A DNA stretch of 64,000 bases from contig NZ_KQ947994.1 in the NCBI RefSeq assembly GCF_001513975.1, forward strand, positions 170,564 to 234,563, read 5' to 3'. The stretch comes from Streptomyces curacoi (GTDB taxonomy: Bacteria; Actinomycetota; Actinomycetes; Streptomycetales; Streptomycetaceae). Positions 10,794 through 19,562 of the stretch are shown one piece after another. How positions within the stretch are numbered: position 1 is the stretch's first letter; the number at the start of each line of letters is the position of its first letter. The notes beneath the pieces are model-generated. The model ran no database searches, had not been told where the DNA came from, and saw only the letters and a program-made list of their open reading frames with translations. The position numbers and the translations under genes are program-made.

Positions 10794-12713
10794 ATGGGCG
10801 TACGCAAGGATCTGAAGCGGGCGAAGCAGCGCACCGACCTGATGGACCGCACCAGGGTCGAGGTCGTCAGGGACGCCGAGGGTGTGGTCCGCGAGGCCCG
10901 CACCCCACCCCTCGCACCGCAGGCCACCACCGGCAGCATCGCCGACCTGCCCTTCACCAACGCCGCCGAGGCCCCCGACGCGGTGGCCCTGCGGCGCAAA
11001 CAGAACGGCACCTGGCACCCGGTGACCACCGCGGCCTTCGCGCGGGAAGTCACGGCCGTCGCCAAGGGGCTGATAGCGGCGGGCCTGGAACCGGGCGGCC
11101 GCGTGGCCGTGATGTCCCGCACCCGTTACGAGTGGACGGTCCTCGACTTGGCGATCTGGGCCGCGGGCGGCCAGACCGTCCCCGTCTACGCCACCTCCTC
11201 CGCGGAACAGGTGGAGTGGATCGTCCGTGACTCGGGCGCCCGCCACGTCGTGACCGAGACGGAGGAGAACACCGAAACGGTGACGTCAGGCACGGCCGGT
11301 CACCGACAGCCGCCGCACGTATGGCAGTTGGACGCCGACGCCCTGACCACCCTCACCGCCCTCGGCCAGGACATCCCCGACGACGAGGTCACCAAGCGCC
11401 GCACGGCCCTCACCCCCGACACCGTGGCCACCGTCTGCTACACCTCGGGCACCACCGGCAAACCGAAGGGCTGCGTCCTCACCCACGCCAACCTCCACGC
11501 CGAGGCCGCCAACACGGTCGAACTGCTCCACCCCATCTTCAAGGAGGTCACCCGCCAGACAGCCTCCACCCTCCTCTTCCTCCCCCTCGCCCACATCCTC
11601 GGCCGCACCCTCCAGATCGCCTGCCTGATGGCCCGCATAGAGATCGGCCACTGCCCCAGCATCAAGCCCGACGAACTCCGCCCGGCCCTCAAGGAGTTCC
11701 GCCCGACCTTCCTCGTCGGCGTCCCGTACCTCTTCGAGAAGATCCACGACACCGGCCGCGCGACGGCCGAGAAGATGGGCCGCGGCGCGTCCTTCGACCG
11801 CGCCCACCGCATCGCCGTCCGCTTCGGCGAGGCGTATCTGAACAAGTTCCTGAACCAGGGCAAGGGGCCCGGCCCCGCCCTCTACGCCGCCTGGGCCCTG
11901 TACGACCTGCTGGTCTACCGCCGTGTCCGCAAGGAACTCGGCGGCCGCATGCGCTACGCCATCAGCGGCGGCTCCCCGCTCGACCGCGACCTCAACCTGT
12001 TCTTCTACGCCGCCGGAATCATCGTCTACGAGGGCTACGGCCTGACGGAGACGACGGCCGCCGCCACCATCGTGCCGCCCCTGAAACCCCGCCCGGGCAC
12101 GGTCGGCCAGCCCGTCCCCGGCACCGCGGTCCGCATCGCCGACGACGGCGAGGTCCTCATCAGGGGCGGCATCGTCTTCGGCTCGTACTGGAACAACCCG
12201 GCCGCCACCGACGCCGTACTCCGGGACGACTGGTTCGCCACCGGTGACCTCGGCTCCCTCGACGAGGACGGCTACCTCACCATCACCGGCCGCAAGAAGG
12301 ACATCATCGTCACCTCCGGCGGCAAGAACGTCTCCCCGGCCGTCCTGGAGGACCGCCTGCGCAGCCGCCCGCCGATCGGTCAGTGCCTCGTCGTCGGCGA
12401 CAACCGCCCCTTCGTCGGCGCTCTGATCACCCTCGACCCCGACGCGGTGGCCCACTGGCTCGCCGTACGGAAACTGTCCGCCGACACCCCGATGTCCGAG
12501 GTGGTCCGGGACCCCCGGATGCGCGCCGACGTCCAGAAGGCCGTGGACTACGCCAACGAGGCCGTCTCCCGGGCCGAGTCGATCCGCGCGTTCGTCCTGG
12601 TCGAGGGCGAGTTCAACGAGGACAACGGCATGCTCACCCCGTCCCTGAAGGTCAAGCGGCACGCGGTGACGACGGCGTACGCGCAGGAGATCGAGGCGCT
12701 GTACCGCAGGTGA
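10794..12713 (+). CDS. long-chain fatty acid-CoA ligase (AMP-forming)
   Basis: A 639-aa ANL-superfamily enzyme that activates fatty acids to acyl-CoA via acyl-AMP. Key motifs are the P-loop YTSGTTGKPKG (about residues 215-226), the A5-type motif YGLTETTAAATI, FATGDLGSLDEDGYLTITGRKKD, and the C-terminal lysine region LTPSLKVKR. It matches the actinobacterial FadD15 type in length and in the insertion around FRPTFLVGVPYLFEKI. It is monocistronic, with its own upstream region, and is probably a housekeeping lipid-metabolism gene not tied to the neighbouring clusters. Confidence 0.9.
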   Translation: MGVRKDLKRAKQRTDLMDRTRVEVVRDAEGVVREARTPPLAPQATTGSIADLPFTNAAEAPDAVALRRKQNGTWHPVTTAAFAREVTAVAKGLIAAGLEPGGRVAVMSRTRYEWTVLDLAIWAAGGQTVPVYATSSAEQVEWIVRDSGARHVVTETEENTETVTSGTAGHRQPPHVWQLDADALTTLTALGQDIPDDEVTKRRTALTPDTVATVCYTSGTTGKPKGCVLTHANLHAEAANTVELLHPIFKEVTRQTASTLLFLPLAHILGRTLQIACLMARIEIGHCPSIKPDELRPALKEFRPTFLVGVPYLFEKIHDTGRATAEKMGRGASFDRAHRIAVRFGEAYLNKFLNQGKGPGPALYAAWALYDLLVYRRVRKELGGRMRYAISGGSPLDRDLNLFFYAAGIIVYEGYGLTETTAAATIVPPLKPRPGTVGQPVPGTAVRIADDGEVLIRGGIVFGSYWNNPAATDAVLRDDWFATGDLGSLDEDGYLTITGRKKDIIVTSGGKNVSPAVLEDRLRSRPPIGQCLVVGDNRPFVGALITLDPDAVAHWLAVRKLSADTPMSEVVRDPRMRADVQKAVDYANEAVSRAESIRAFVLVEGEFNEDNGMLTPSLKVKRHAVTTAYAQEIEALYRR

Positions 12714-12834
12714 GGGCCCGTGCGAGGTCACTCGTGCGGGCGATCCCTGTCAGACCCTGTGACTCAATTGGGGCAATAAGCGCATATATGACCATGTATC
12801 ACCAAGCGGGAGGTGTCGCCCAGAAGGAGGATGC

Positions 12835-14145
12835 ATGGCCGCCCCTGAACACCGCCGGTCCACCCCTAGGGGACTGGCGCTCCTGACCGCCGGAGTCGTC
12901 GTGTCGGCGGCTCTCGTTCCGGGCCCGGCCTTCTCGGCCGACGCCGCATCCCGTCCCGGCCCGCAGCACTCGGCACCGGGGGCCGAACCCCACCCCCGCC
13001 CGGAACCCCCGGCCTCGTCCCCCTCTCCCACCGGCGGCACGCACGCGCCCACGGGAATCGCCGCGAGCGGGCCCGCGTTCGGCGCGTTCCTGCACTACGG
13101 GCCGGCCGGAGTGCGGCGCATGAAGGAGCTCACCCGCTGGCTGGGCGGCCAGGAACCGCGCGTGGGGCACACGTATCTGCCGGGCGACCTGTGGCGCAAC
13201 ATCGAGGGCGGGCACGGCTTCCTCGACAGCTGGGCCGAGTGGCGGCGGGCCAGGGCCGACCGGCTGTTCGTCCTCAACGTGCCGATGATGGAACGCAACG
13301 AGGAGAACGTCCCCGACGCAGAGGTCAGACAGCTGCTGCGACGTGCCGAGGACGGCGCGTTCGACGACCACTTCGAGGTGCTGGCCGAGCGGCTGGTCGA
13401 CCTGGGGGTGCCGGACACGGTCATCGTGCTCGGCTGGGAGATGAACGGCGTCACCTACACCCATCGCTGCGCCCCCGACCCGGAGAGCTGGAAGCGGTAC
13501 TGGAGGCGCATCGTCACCGTCATGCGCAAGGTTCCCGGCCAGAGGTTCAGGTTCGACTTCGCCCCGAGCCGCGGCATGGACGCGATCCCCTGGCCGGAGT
13601 GCTATCCCGGCGACGACTTCGTCGACATCGTCGGCATGGACGCGTACGACCAGCCGCGGGGCCTGAGCTTCGACGAGCAGGTGTCCGAGCCCTACGGCCT
13701 GCAGCACCACGTGGACTTCGCGCGGGCGCACGGCAAGCCGATCTCGTATCCGGAATGGGGTCTGTTCCGCAACGGCGACAACATCAGGTGGATGCTGCGG
13801 ATGCTCGCCTGGATGGACGAGCACCAGCCGCTGTACAACACCATCACCGACTACTGCCCGCACGGCGTGTGGCTGTGCCCCGACAACCCCCGTGCCTCCG
13901 CCCTGTACCGCCTGCTGCTGTCCACGCCCCTGCTGCCGCGGCCGAAACCGGGGCCGTCGGTCCCCGCCCCGACCGCACCGACGGCCGCCGCCGAGCCGGA
14001 CGCGACACCGCTGCCGGCATCGACACGGACACCGACGGCCCTGCCGTCCGAGCTGCCCGACTGCACGGCACTGGACCTCCCGCCATGGTTCGAGCACCGG
14101 GTCGGCGACGAGCTCTCCCTCTGCCTCCACCAGGAGAAGCGCTAG
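12835..14145 (+). CDS. secreted glycoside hydrolase, GH26 (beta-mannanase)-like
   Basis: A 436-aa secreted protein. Residues about 1-38 are a signal peptide (basic start, hydrophobic GLALLTAGVVVSAALV, cleavage near AFSADA). A Pro-rich linker follows, then a (beta/alpha)8 domain at about 75-365. The GH26 catalytic pair can be read: the acid/base Glu in GWEMNG (about residue 202) and the nucleophile Glu in SYPEWG (about 306). The C-terminal tail is Pro/Thr/Ala-rich. Its stop overlaps the end of the convergent exopolysaccharide operon by 4 nt, so I infer that it trims or releases the local polysaccharide rather than plant mannan. The substrate is not established. Confidence 0.82.
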   Translation: MAAPEHRRSTPRGLALLTAGVVVSAALVPGPAFSADAASRPGPQHSAPGAEPHPRPEPPASSPSPTGGTHAPTGIAASGPAFGAFLHYGPAGVRRMKELTRWLGGQEPRVGHTYLPGDLWRNIEGGHGFLDSWAEWRRARADRLFVLNVPMMERNEENVPDAEVRQLLRRAEDGAFDDHFEVLAERLVDLGVPDTVIVLGWEMNGVTYTHRCAPDPESWKRYWRRIVTVMRKVPGQRFRFDFAPSRGMDAIPWPECYPGDDFVDIVGMDAYDQPRGLSFDEQVSEPYGLQHHVDFARAHGKPISYPEWGLFRNGDNIRWMLRMLAWMDEHQPLYNTITDYCPHGVWLCPDNPRASALYRLLLSTPLLPRPKPGPSVPAPTAPTAAAEPDATPLPASTRTPTALPSELPDCTALDLPPWFEHRVGDELSLCLHQEKR

Positions 14146-15254
14146 CGGTGATCCGCAGCTCCCGGGCTCCCGCGCAGGATCTTCTTGGCCGTACGACGCG
14201 CCGCCGCCTCGCCGGCCGCGGCGGCCAGGAGCGGGACGGTGCGGCGCCGGGCCAGCAGGAAACGCTGGTTGGCGACCGTGTCGGGGTGCCAGCGGTACTT
14301 GTACGGCTCGTCGCCGCGCAGCAGGCTCAGCACCCGGGGCCCGCCGCCGGGCGCCAGGTGCTCGGTGGAGGCGTGCAGCAGCATCGCCGCCACGTCCACC
14401 TTCCGCTCCCGCAGCCGCGGGTGGAAGCCGTACAGATACGTGCCCGCCATCCCTCCCGACAGCAGGTTGAGATTGACCGCCACCACCGTCCCGTCGAGCA
14501 GGAACTCCATCACCGCGGCCTGGCCGGACCGGGCCATGGGCACCACCGACCGGACCAGATGCTCCAGGAACCGCGGCCGTACGTGCTCCGCCGACATCTT
14601 CCTGCCCTGCCACTGCAGCCGGTGCAGTTCGAGGAGCCGGCGCAGTGCGGCCTCCGTCTCGTCGTGGCGCACCACCCGCCACTCGACGCCGAGCCGGGCG
14701 AGCCGCTTCACCTTGTTGCGGACCCGCTGGGCGTGCCGCGACGACAGCCGCCCGACCAACTCGTCCATGGGCACGGCGGGCAACTGCAGGCACATGGAGT
14801 CACGGACCCGGTGACGCGGGCCCCGCCAGCAGAGATACACCCGCTCCATCGCGCCGCCCGGCCGCACCTCACGGAAGTCGACCAGGGCGGTGCGGCCCAG
14901 GTCCGCCAGGGCGTCCGCCAGCGCCCCGGCACCCGGCGCGGCCACCGCCTCGTCGATGAGCACATCGCAGAAGTCGGTGATGGCGCCGCCGATCGGCACC
15001 AGCGCCGGCAGCGGGTGGCGCACCCGCATCAGCGGCGCCGCCGCCACCAGTTCCCCGCCCCTGCGCACCAGGACGAGCCGCAGCCGGCCCGGCCCGCCGT
15101 AGGACAGCCACCACGAGTGCAGCCAGGCATGGCTCTGGAAGGGCGTCGCCGACCGGCACGCCCCGTACAGGCGTTCCCACTCCCCGGCCAGCTCGGCGAA
15201 GGCGCGCTCGTCGGTGCACACCTCCACCGACAGCGCGCGGCCGGACGCGGTCAT
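14142..15254 (-). CDS. FemAB/CelD-like GNAT acyltransferase (exopolysaccharide locus)
   Basis: A 370-aa protein of the CelD/BcsL-type acetyltransferase-6 group, a tandem-GNAT fold related to FemAB. Recognisable segments are LAGEWERLYGACRSATPFQSHAWLHSWW at the N-terminus and the second GNAT half around AAVMEFLLDGTVVAVNLNLLSG...TYLYGFHPRLRERK. The start ATG at 15254 overlaps the upstream stop (ATGA), so it is the last gene of the eight-gene operon. In exopolysaccharide and cellulose loci this family is thought to acylate sugars or link amino acids. The acyl group here is unknown. Confidence 0.8.
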   Translation of the reverse strand: MTASGRALSVEVCTDERAFAELAGEWERLYGACRSATPFQSHAWLHSWWLSYGGPGRLRLVLVRRGGELVAAAPLMRVRHPLPALVPIGGAITDFCDVLIDEAVAAPGAGALADALADLGRTALVDFREVRPGGAMERVYLCWRGPRHRVRDSMCLQLPAVPMDELVGRLSSRHAQRVRNKVKRLARLGVEWRVVRHDETEAALRRLLELHRLQWQGRKMSAEHVRPRFLEHLVRSVVPMARSGQAAVMEFLLDGTVVAVNLNLLSGGMAGTYLYGFHPRLRERKVDVAAMLLHASTEHLAPGGGPRVLSLLRGDEPYKYRWHPDTVANQRFLLARRRTVPLLAAAAGEAAARRTAKKILRGSPGAADHR

Positions 15255-15925
15255 CCCCGGGTCCCGCGGGCGTCGGCGGCGCCTGCCGGGCCGGGTACCG
15301 AGGCCCGGCTGCGCTCGTCGTCGTCCGCGGTCCGCCGCGGCCGGGCCAGCAGGGCGAGCCCGCCCAGCAGACCTCCGGCGCTCGCACCCACGAGCGCGGC
15401 CAGCGCCGGTGACGCGGACGACGGTTCCGTCGGTTTCAGGGCACGGGCGAGGCGTTCGAGCCGGACGCCGGTCCGGTCCTTGGTGTGGTCGGCCTGTGTG
15501 ATCAGCGCGTGGGACACGGCGTTGGCGATGTCGACGGCCTGGCCGGGGCTCGACGCGGTCGCCGAGACCGCGACCATCGGCGCGTCCGGCGAGGTCGCCA
15601 CCTGCACGCTCTCGCGCAGCGTCGCGACCGGCACGCCCGCCCACACCTGCGCGTCCCCGAGCACCGCGAGCTGCGGGGCGACACGGCCGTACGCCTGCGC
15701 GAAGCCGAGCGCGTCGGTGCAGTCGGCGTCGGTCTCGCCGGTCGGCACGGCGACGACGGAACTCGTCGCCGTGTACTCCGGCGGCTTCAGCTGGCCGTAG
15801 GCGCCGCCGGCCACGGCACCGAGCAGCGCGCCGGCGGGCAGCAGCCACCACGAGGGCAGCCGCTTCGTGCGTGCGCGCGGCGCGGGGCCGAACAGCCGGT
15901 CACGCTCAGCGGGATTGTCTGTCAT
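15251..15925 (-). CDS. Wzz/YveK-like polysaccharide chain-length determinant
   Basis: A 224-aa membrane protein with a transmembrane segment at about residues 25-45 (WWLLPAGALLGAVAGGAYG), an extracytoplasmic domain (about 46-172) and a second transmembrane segment at about 173-195 (ALAALVGASAGGLLGGLALLA). This two-TM topology, with YTATSSVVAVPTGE after TM1, is that of polysaccharide co-polymerases that set chain length. It lacks a C-terminal tyrosine-kinase domain. It overlaps its neighbours on both sides (20 nt upstream, 4 nt downstream), which fixes it in the operon. Confidence 0.75.
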   Translation of the reverse strand: MTDNPAERDRLFGPAPRARTKRLPSWWLLPAGALLGAVAGGAYGQLKPPEYTATSSVVAVPTGETDADCTDALGFAQAYGRVAPQLAVLGDAQVWAGVPVATLRESVQVATSPDAPMVAVSATASSPGQAVDIANAVSHALITQADHTKDRTGVRLERLARALKPTEPSSASPALAALVGASAGGLLGGLALLARPRRTADDDERSRASVPGPAGAADARGTRG

Positions 15926-17063
15926 GAGAACTCACTTCCAGGGTCGAGCCGGACAGAGCGGCCGTGTACAGGTCCATCAGCTGCCGGGCGGTGCACGCGA
16001 TGTCGTAGCGGTGGATGATGTCCGGGACGGTCCGCTCGCCCGGTCCCGCCGTACGCAGCCGCAGCAGTTCGCGCGCGTACGCCGCGGCGCCGCCCGTGAC
16101 GCGCCGGGCACCGGGTGCCGCGCCCGGCGGCAGGTCCTCGACGGCGGGGCAGCTCGTGTAGAGCACGGGCAGGCCCGCCGCCAGCGCCTCCACCACGGCC
16201 AGGCCGAAGGACTCCTGTGCCGACGGCGAGGCGAGCACGTCCATCGCGGACAGCAGGGCGGCCAGATCGGGTGCGTCGTCGCAGGGGACGGGCGGATACG
16301 GCCGCTCGCCCGTCAGCACCACCCGGTCCGCGACGCCCAGCGCCCGGGCGGTGCGCCGCAGCGCCGCCTCCTCGGGGCCGCCGCCGACCAGCAACAGGCG
16401 TACGTCGCCGGGCAGTTCGGCCAAGGCCCGCACGAGCAGGCCGAAGCGCTTGCCAGGGGCGAGGCGCCCCACACCGCCGACGACGTACGCGTCCTGCGGC
16501 AGCCCGAAGAACGCCCGGGCCCGGGTGCGGCGCGCCTCGTCGAAGCGGAACCGGGGCGCGTCGATGCCGTTCGGGATGACCCGGATGCGCTGCCCGGGCA
16601 CGCCCCACCGCCGCAGCCGGGCGGCCACCGTCGGCGAGACGGCGACCGTGGCGCGGCCCAGGCGCTCACCGGCCAGGTACAGCGCGCGGACACCCGCGGT
16701 CAGCGGCCGGCCCTCCAGCCGGTCGACGCCGATGGAGTGCTCGGTGGCCACGACGGCCCCGACTCCCGCGAGCCGCGCCGCGATCCGGCCGTAGAGGCAG
16801 GCCCGGTACAGGTGGGTGTGCACCAGGTCGTAGCGGCCGGCGCGGATCAGCCGGGTGAGGCGCGGCAGCGCGCCGAGGTCGCGGTTGCCGCCCATCCCGA
16901 GGTGGATGACGCGGACACCGTCGGCGGCCAGGCCCGCGGCGACCGGGCCGGGGTTGGTCAGGGCCACCACGTCGCACTCCGCGGCGAGGTGGCGCAGCAG
17001 CAGCCGGAGCTGCTGTTCCGCTCCGCCGACACCGAGCCCGGTGATGATGTGCAGGGCCCTCAC
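15906..17063 (-). CDS. glycosyltransferase family 4
   Basis: A 385-aa GT-B fold glycosyltransferase. The N-terminal motif MRALHIITGLGVGGAEQQL is typical of GT4 enzymes, and the C-terminal donor-binding region contains the EX7E pattern in AQESFGLAVVEALAAGLPV. I use GTG at 17063, which overlaps the deacetylase stop (GTGA). The longer frame upstream only reads the deacetylase in the wrong frame. It probably adds a nucleotide-sugar-derived residue to the undecaprenyl-linked repeat unit on the cytoplasmic face. The sugar is unknown. Confidence 0.87.
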   Translation of the reverse strand: MRALHIITGLGVGGAEQQLRLLLRHLAAECDVVALTNPGPVAAGLAADGVRVIHLGMGGNRDLGALPRLTRLIRAGRYDLVHTHLYRACLYGRIAARLAGVGAVVATEHSIGVDRLEGRPLTAGVRALYLAGERLGRATVAVSPTVAARLRRWGVPGQRIRVIPNGIDAPRFRFDEARRTRARAFFGLPQDAYVVGGVGRLAPGKRFGLLVRALAELPGDVRLLLVGGGPEEAALRRTARALGVADRVVLTGERPYPPVPCDDAPDLAALLSAMDVLASPSAQESFGLAVVEALAAGLPVLYTSCPAVEDLPPGAAPGARRVTGGAAAYARELLRLRTAGPGERTVPDIIHRYDIACTARQLMDLYTAALSGSTLEVSSHDRQSR

Positions 17064-17851
17064 ACGGCCTCCACGGCACGGCCCCAGACCCGGGCCAGCC
17101 GTCGCTTCAGCTCCAGCCGCACCGAGGTGTCCGCCCTCCCGAGGTGGATGCGGGGCAGCGCGAAGTCGCCGGCGCCGACCGGGCCGGGGCCGATCGCGCA
17201 CGCGTAGCGGTAACCGGCCCGGCGCACGGCGTCGGCCGCGCGCTCGTCGAGACGGCCGTACGGGTAGCAGAAGCCCTCGACGTCGCCGCCGGTGATCCCG
17301 GCGAGCCGGTGCCGGCTGTCGTCGACCTCGGTGTGCAGCACCTGGTCCGTGGCCCGGGTCAGATCGAGGTGGGTCAGGCCGTGCGAGGCGACCTCCATGC
17401 CCGCGGCCACGGCACGGCGGATGCCGTCCACGTCGAGCAGCGGCTTGCGCGGGCCGGTCGGCTCCCATGTGTTCTCGCCGCCGAGCAGCCCGGGCAGCAC
17501 GAACACGGTCGCCGTGAAACCCCGGCGGCGCAGCACCGGCAGCGCGGTGGTGACGAAGTCGGTGTACCCGTCGTCGAAGGTGAGCCCGACCAGGCCGCGC
17601 TCCGCGCCCCGGGCCCGCGCCGCGAGCAGCTCCCGCACGCTCACCCCGCGCAGACCGCGGCCGGCCAGCCAGGCGAGCTGCCGGTCGAGGCGCGCGGGCG
17701 TGACGGTGACGTTGTACGGGTCGTCCGGGCAGTCGGAGACGGAGTGGTACATGGCCACCCAGGCGGGGGAACGCCGCTTCGGGCGTCCCGCCGCGGCCGG
17801 TCGGGGATCGGGTTCGGCCGTGCTCGGCGCGGCGGAGGTGTCAGCGACCAT
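17060..17851 (-). CDS. polysaccharide deacetylase (NodB/CE4 domain)
   Basis: A 263-aa carbohydrate esterase 4 protein. It carries the catalytic motif 1 TFDDGYTDF, the metal-binding motif 2 SHGLTHLDL (two His), and motif 3 around FCYPYGRLDE. It has no signal peptide, unlike secreted CE4 enzymes, so it may act on lipid-linked sugars inside the cell or be exported another way. It overlaps the flippase gene by 11 nt and the next glycosyltransferase by 4 nt. The expected reaction is removal of N-acetyl groups from GlcNAc-type residues in the repeat unit or polymer. Confidence 0.87.
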   Translation of the reverse strand: MVADTSAAPSTAEPDPRPAAAGRPKRRSPAWVAMYHSVSDCPDDPYNVTVTPARLDRQLAWLAGRGLRGVSVRELLAARARGAERGLVGLTFDDGYTDFVTTALPVLRRRGFTATVFVLPGLLGGENTWEPTGPRKPLLDVDGIRRAVAAGMEVASHGLTHLDLTRATDQVLHTEVDDSRHRLAGITGGDVEGFCYPYGRLDERAADAVRRAGYRYACAIGPGPVGAGDFALPRIHLGRADTSVRLELKRRLARVWGRAVEAV

Positions 17852-19562
17852 GGCGAGGCTTTCGTGTGACGGAGCGACTGAGGGAGTGCGCGACGGAGAG
17901 CAGCAGGGACCGGGCGTCCGCCGCGTCGAGGATCCGGACCAGCAGCAGGAAGACGGCGCTCACGCACCCGCAGCAGGCGGCGACGGCCGCCAGGGGCGAG
18001 GCGAACAGCCCCGCACAGACCAGCCCGGCTCCGGTGGCGCACACGGCCGCGTACACCGGCCCGGCCAGTCCGGCGACGACCCGGCGGACGCGCACGGGCA
18101 CGGTGCGCGGCCCCAGCCCGTGCAGCAGGAGCAGTGCCGTGAGGGTGATCCCGGCCGCGTTGGCCGCGGCGATGCCGCGCGCGCCCCAGGGACCCACGGC
18201 CCAGGCGCTGACGACGACGGTGGCCAGCGTGCCCACGCCCATCGCGCCCAGCGGGAACCAGGTGGTCCGGCCGGCCGAGAAGTACGACTGCACGAGCGCC
18301 CCCACCAGCGTGTGCCCGAGCAGTCCCGCCGCGTACACCCGCATCACGGCGGCGGTCGCGGCGGTGTCCTCGGCCGTGAACGCGCCGCGCTGGAACAGCA
18401 GCTGGACGATCTGCGGCGCGCAGGCCACGACCACGGCGGCGCCGAGCAGGACCAGACAGGCCGTCAGCACCAGGTCCCGCTCGACCCGGTCCCTGGCCCG
18501 CCGCGTGTCGCCCTCGGCGATGGCCCGCGCCACCACCGGGAAGGTGACGACACACACCATCAGCGCCAGCGACATCGGCAACTGGGCGACCTTCTGGGCG
18601 TAGTTGAGATGCGAGATGGCACCGGAGGGCAGCCCGGACGCGAAGTACCGCTCGATGAGGACCTGCGACTGCCGGCACAGGGTGAACAGCAGGACCGCGC
18701 AGACGAGGCCCAGCGCGAGCGTCCGGCCGCCGTCCCCCTCGCCCCCGCCCCCCTCGTACGCCGCAGCCGGCCGGCCGGGCCGCCCGGCGATCCGCCGCCA
18801 CAGGGACGGTGCCTGTACGGCGGCCATGAGGCACCCGCCCACGGCGACGCCGAGAGCCGCGGACCGTACGCCCCAGTGCTCGCTGAGAACGAGCATCGCG
18901 GCGATGATCGCGGCGTTGTACGCGATGTAGATGGTGCCCGGCGCGAGATAGCTGCCGTGGGCCCGCAGCGCCGCACCGCAGTACCCGGCCAGCCCGAAGC
19001 TCAGCACGCAGGTCGCGGTCAGCCGGGTGCAGGACACGGCCAGGGACGGGTCGGGCAGGCCGGGCGCGAGGACGGAGACCAGCAGCGGCGCCCCGGCCGC
19101 GAGCACGGCGGCCGTCGCGGCGAGGGCGAGGCACAGCCGCGGCAGCGTGGCGGCGACCAGGGCGTGCACGGGGTCGGGGGTGCCGGACCCGTTCGCCCGC
19201 CGGGCCAGCGCCACGCTGAACGCGGGCACGAGCAGGAACGCCATGCCGTCCTCGATCAGCAGCGTCGACGCCATCTCGGGCACCGTCCAGGCCACCAGGA
19301 ACGCGTCGCTGGCCGCCCCGGCCCCGAAGAGGTGCGCGAGCGCCTGGTCCCGGCCGAGCCCGAGGAGCGCCCCGGCCATGGACAGCGCGGCGGTCAGCAA
19401 CGTCGCCCTGGCGAGAAAGCGCCGCGAGGGAGCACCCGGCCGCCGGGTGGACGCCGGGCCGGGGAGAGGGCCCGCCGCGGGCACGCTTTCGATGAGCGGT
19501 GGGCCGTCTCTGCCGGGCGTGTGCTCGGGGGCGTCGCCGGTCGTCGCCGGCCGGGAGCTCAT
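17841..19562 (-). CDS. MurJ/MviN-like oligosaccharide flippase
   Basis: A 573-aa polytopic protein with about 14 hydrophobic segments after a 50-residue Pro-rich cytoplasmic tail. The segment LTAALSMAGALLGLGRDQALAHLFGAGAASDAFLVAW is characteristic of the MurJ/MviN branch of the MOP superfamily, more than of Wzx. I start at ATG 19562, which overlaps the upstream stop (ATGA). Given the locus, it probably flips the undecaprenyl-linked exopolysaccharide repeat unit rather than lipid II, for which Streptomyces has a separate gene elsewhere. Confidence 0.83.
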   Translation of the reverse strand: MSSRPATTGDAPEHTPGRDGPPLIESVPAAGPLPGPASTRRPGAPSRRFLARATLLTAALSMAGALLGLGRDQALAHLFGAGAASDAFLVAWTVPEMASTLLIEDGMAFLLVPAFSVALARRANGSGTPDPVHALVAATLPRLCLALAATAAVLAAGAPLLVSVLAPGLPDPSLAVSCTRLTATCVLSFGLAGYCGAALRAHGSYLAPGTIYIAYNAAIIAAMLVLSEHWGVRSAALGVAVGGCLMAAVQAPSLWRRIAGRPGRPAAAYEGGGGEGDGGRTLALGLVCAVLLFTLCRQSQVLIERYFASGLPSGAISHLNYAQKVAQLPMSLALMVCVVTFPVVARAIAEGDTRRARDRVERDLVLTACLVLLGAAVVVACAPQIVQLLFQRGAFTAEDTAATAAVMRVYAAGLLGHTLVGALVQSYFSAGRTTWFPLGAMGVGTLATVVVSAWAVGPWGARGIAAANAAGITLTALLLLHGLGPRTVPVRVRRVVAGLAGPVYAAVCATGAGLVCAGLFASPLAAVAACCGCVSAVFLLLVRILDAADARSLLLSVAHSLSRSVTRKPRHGR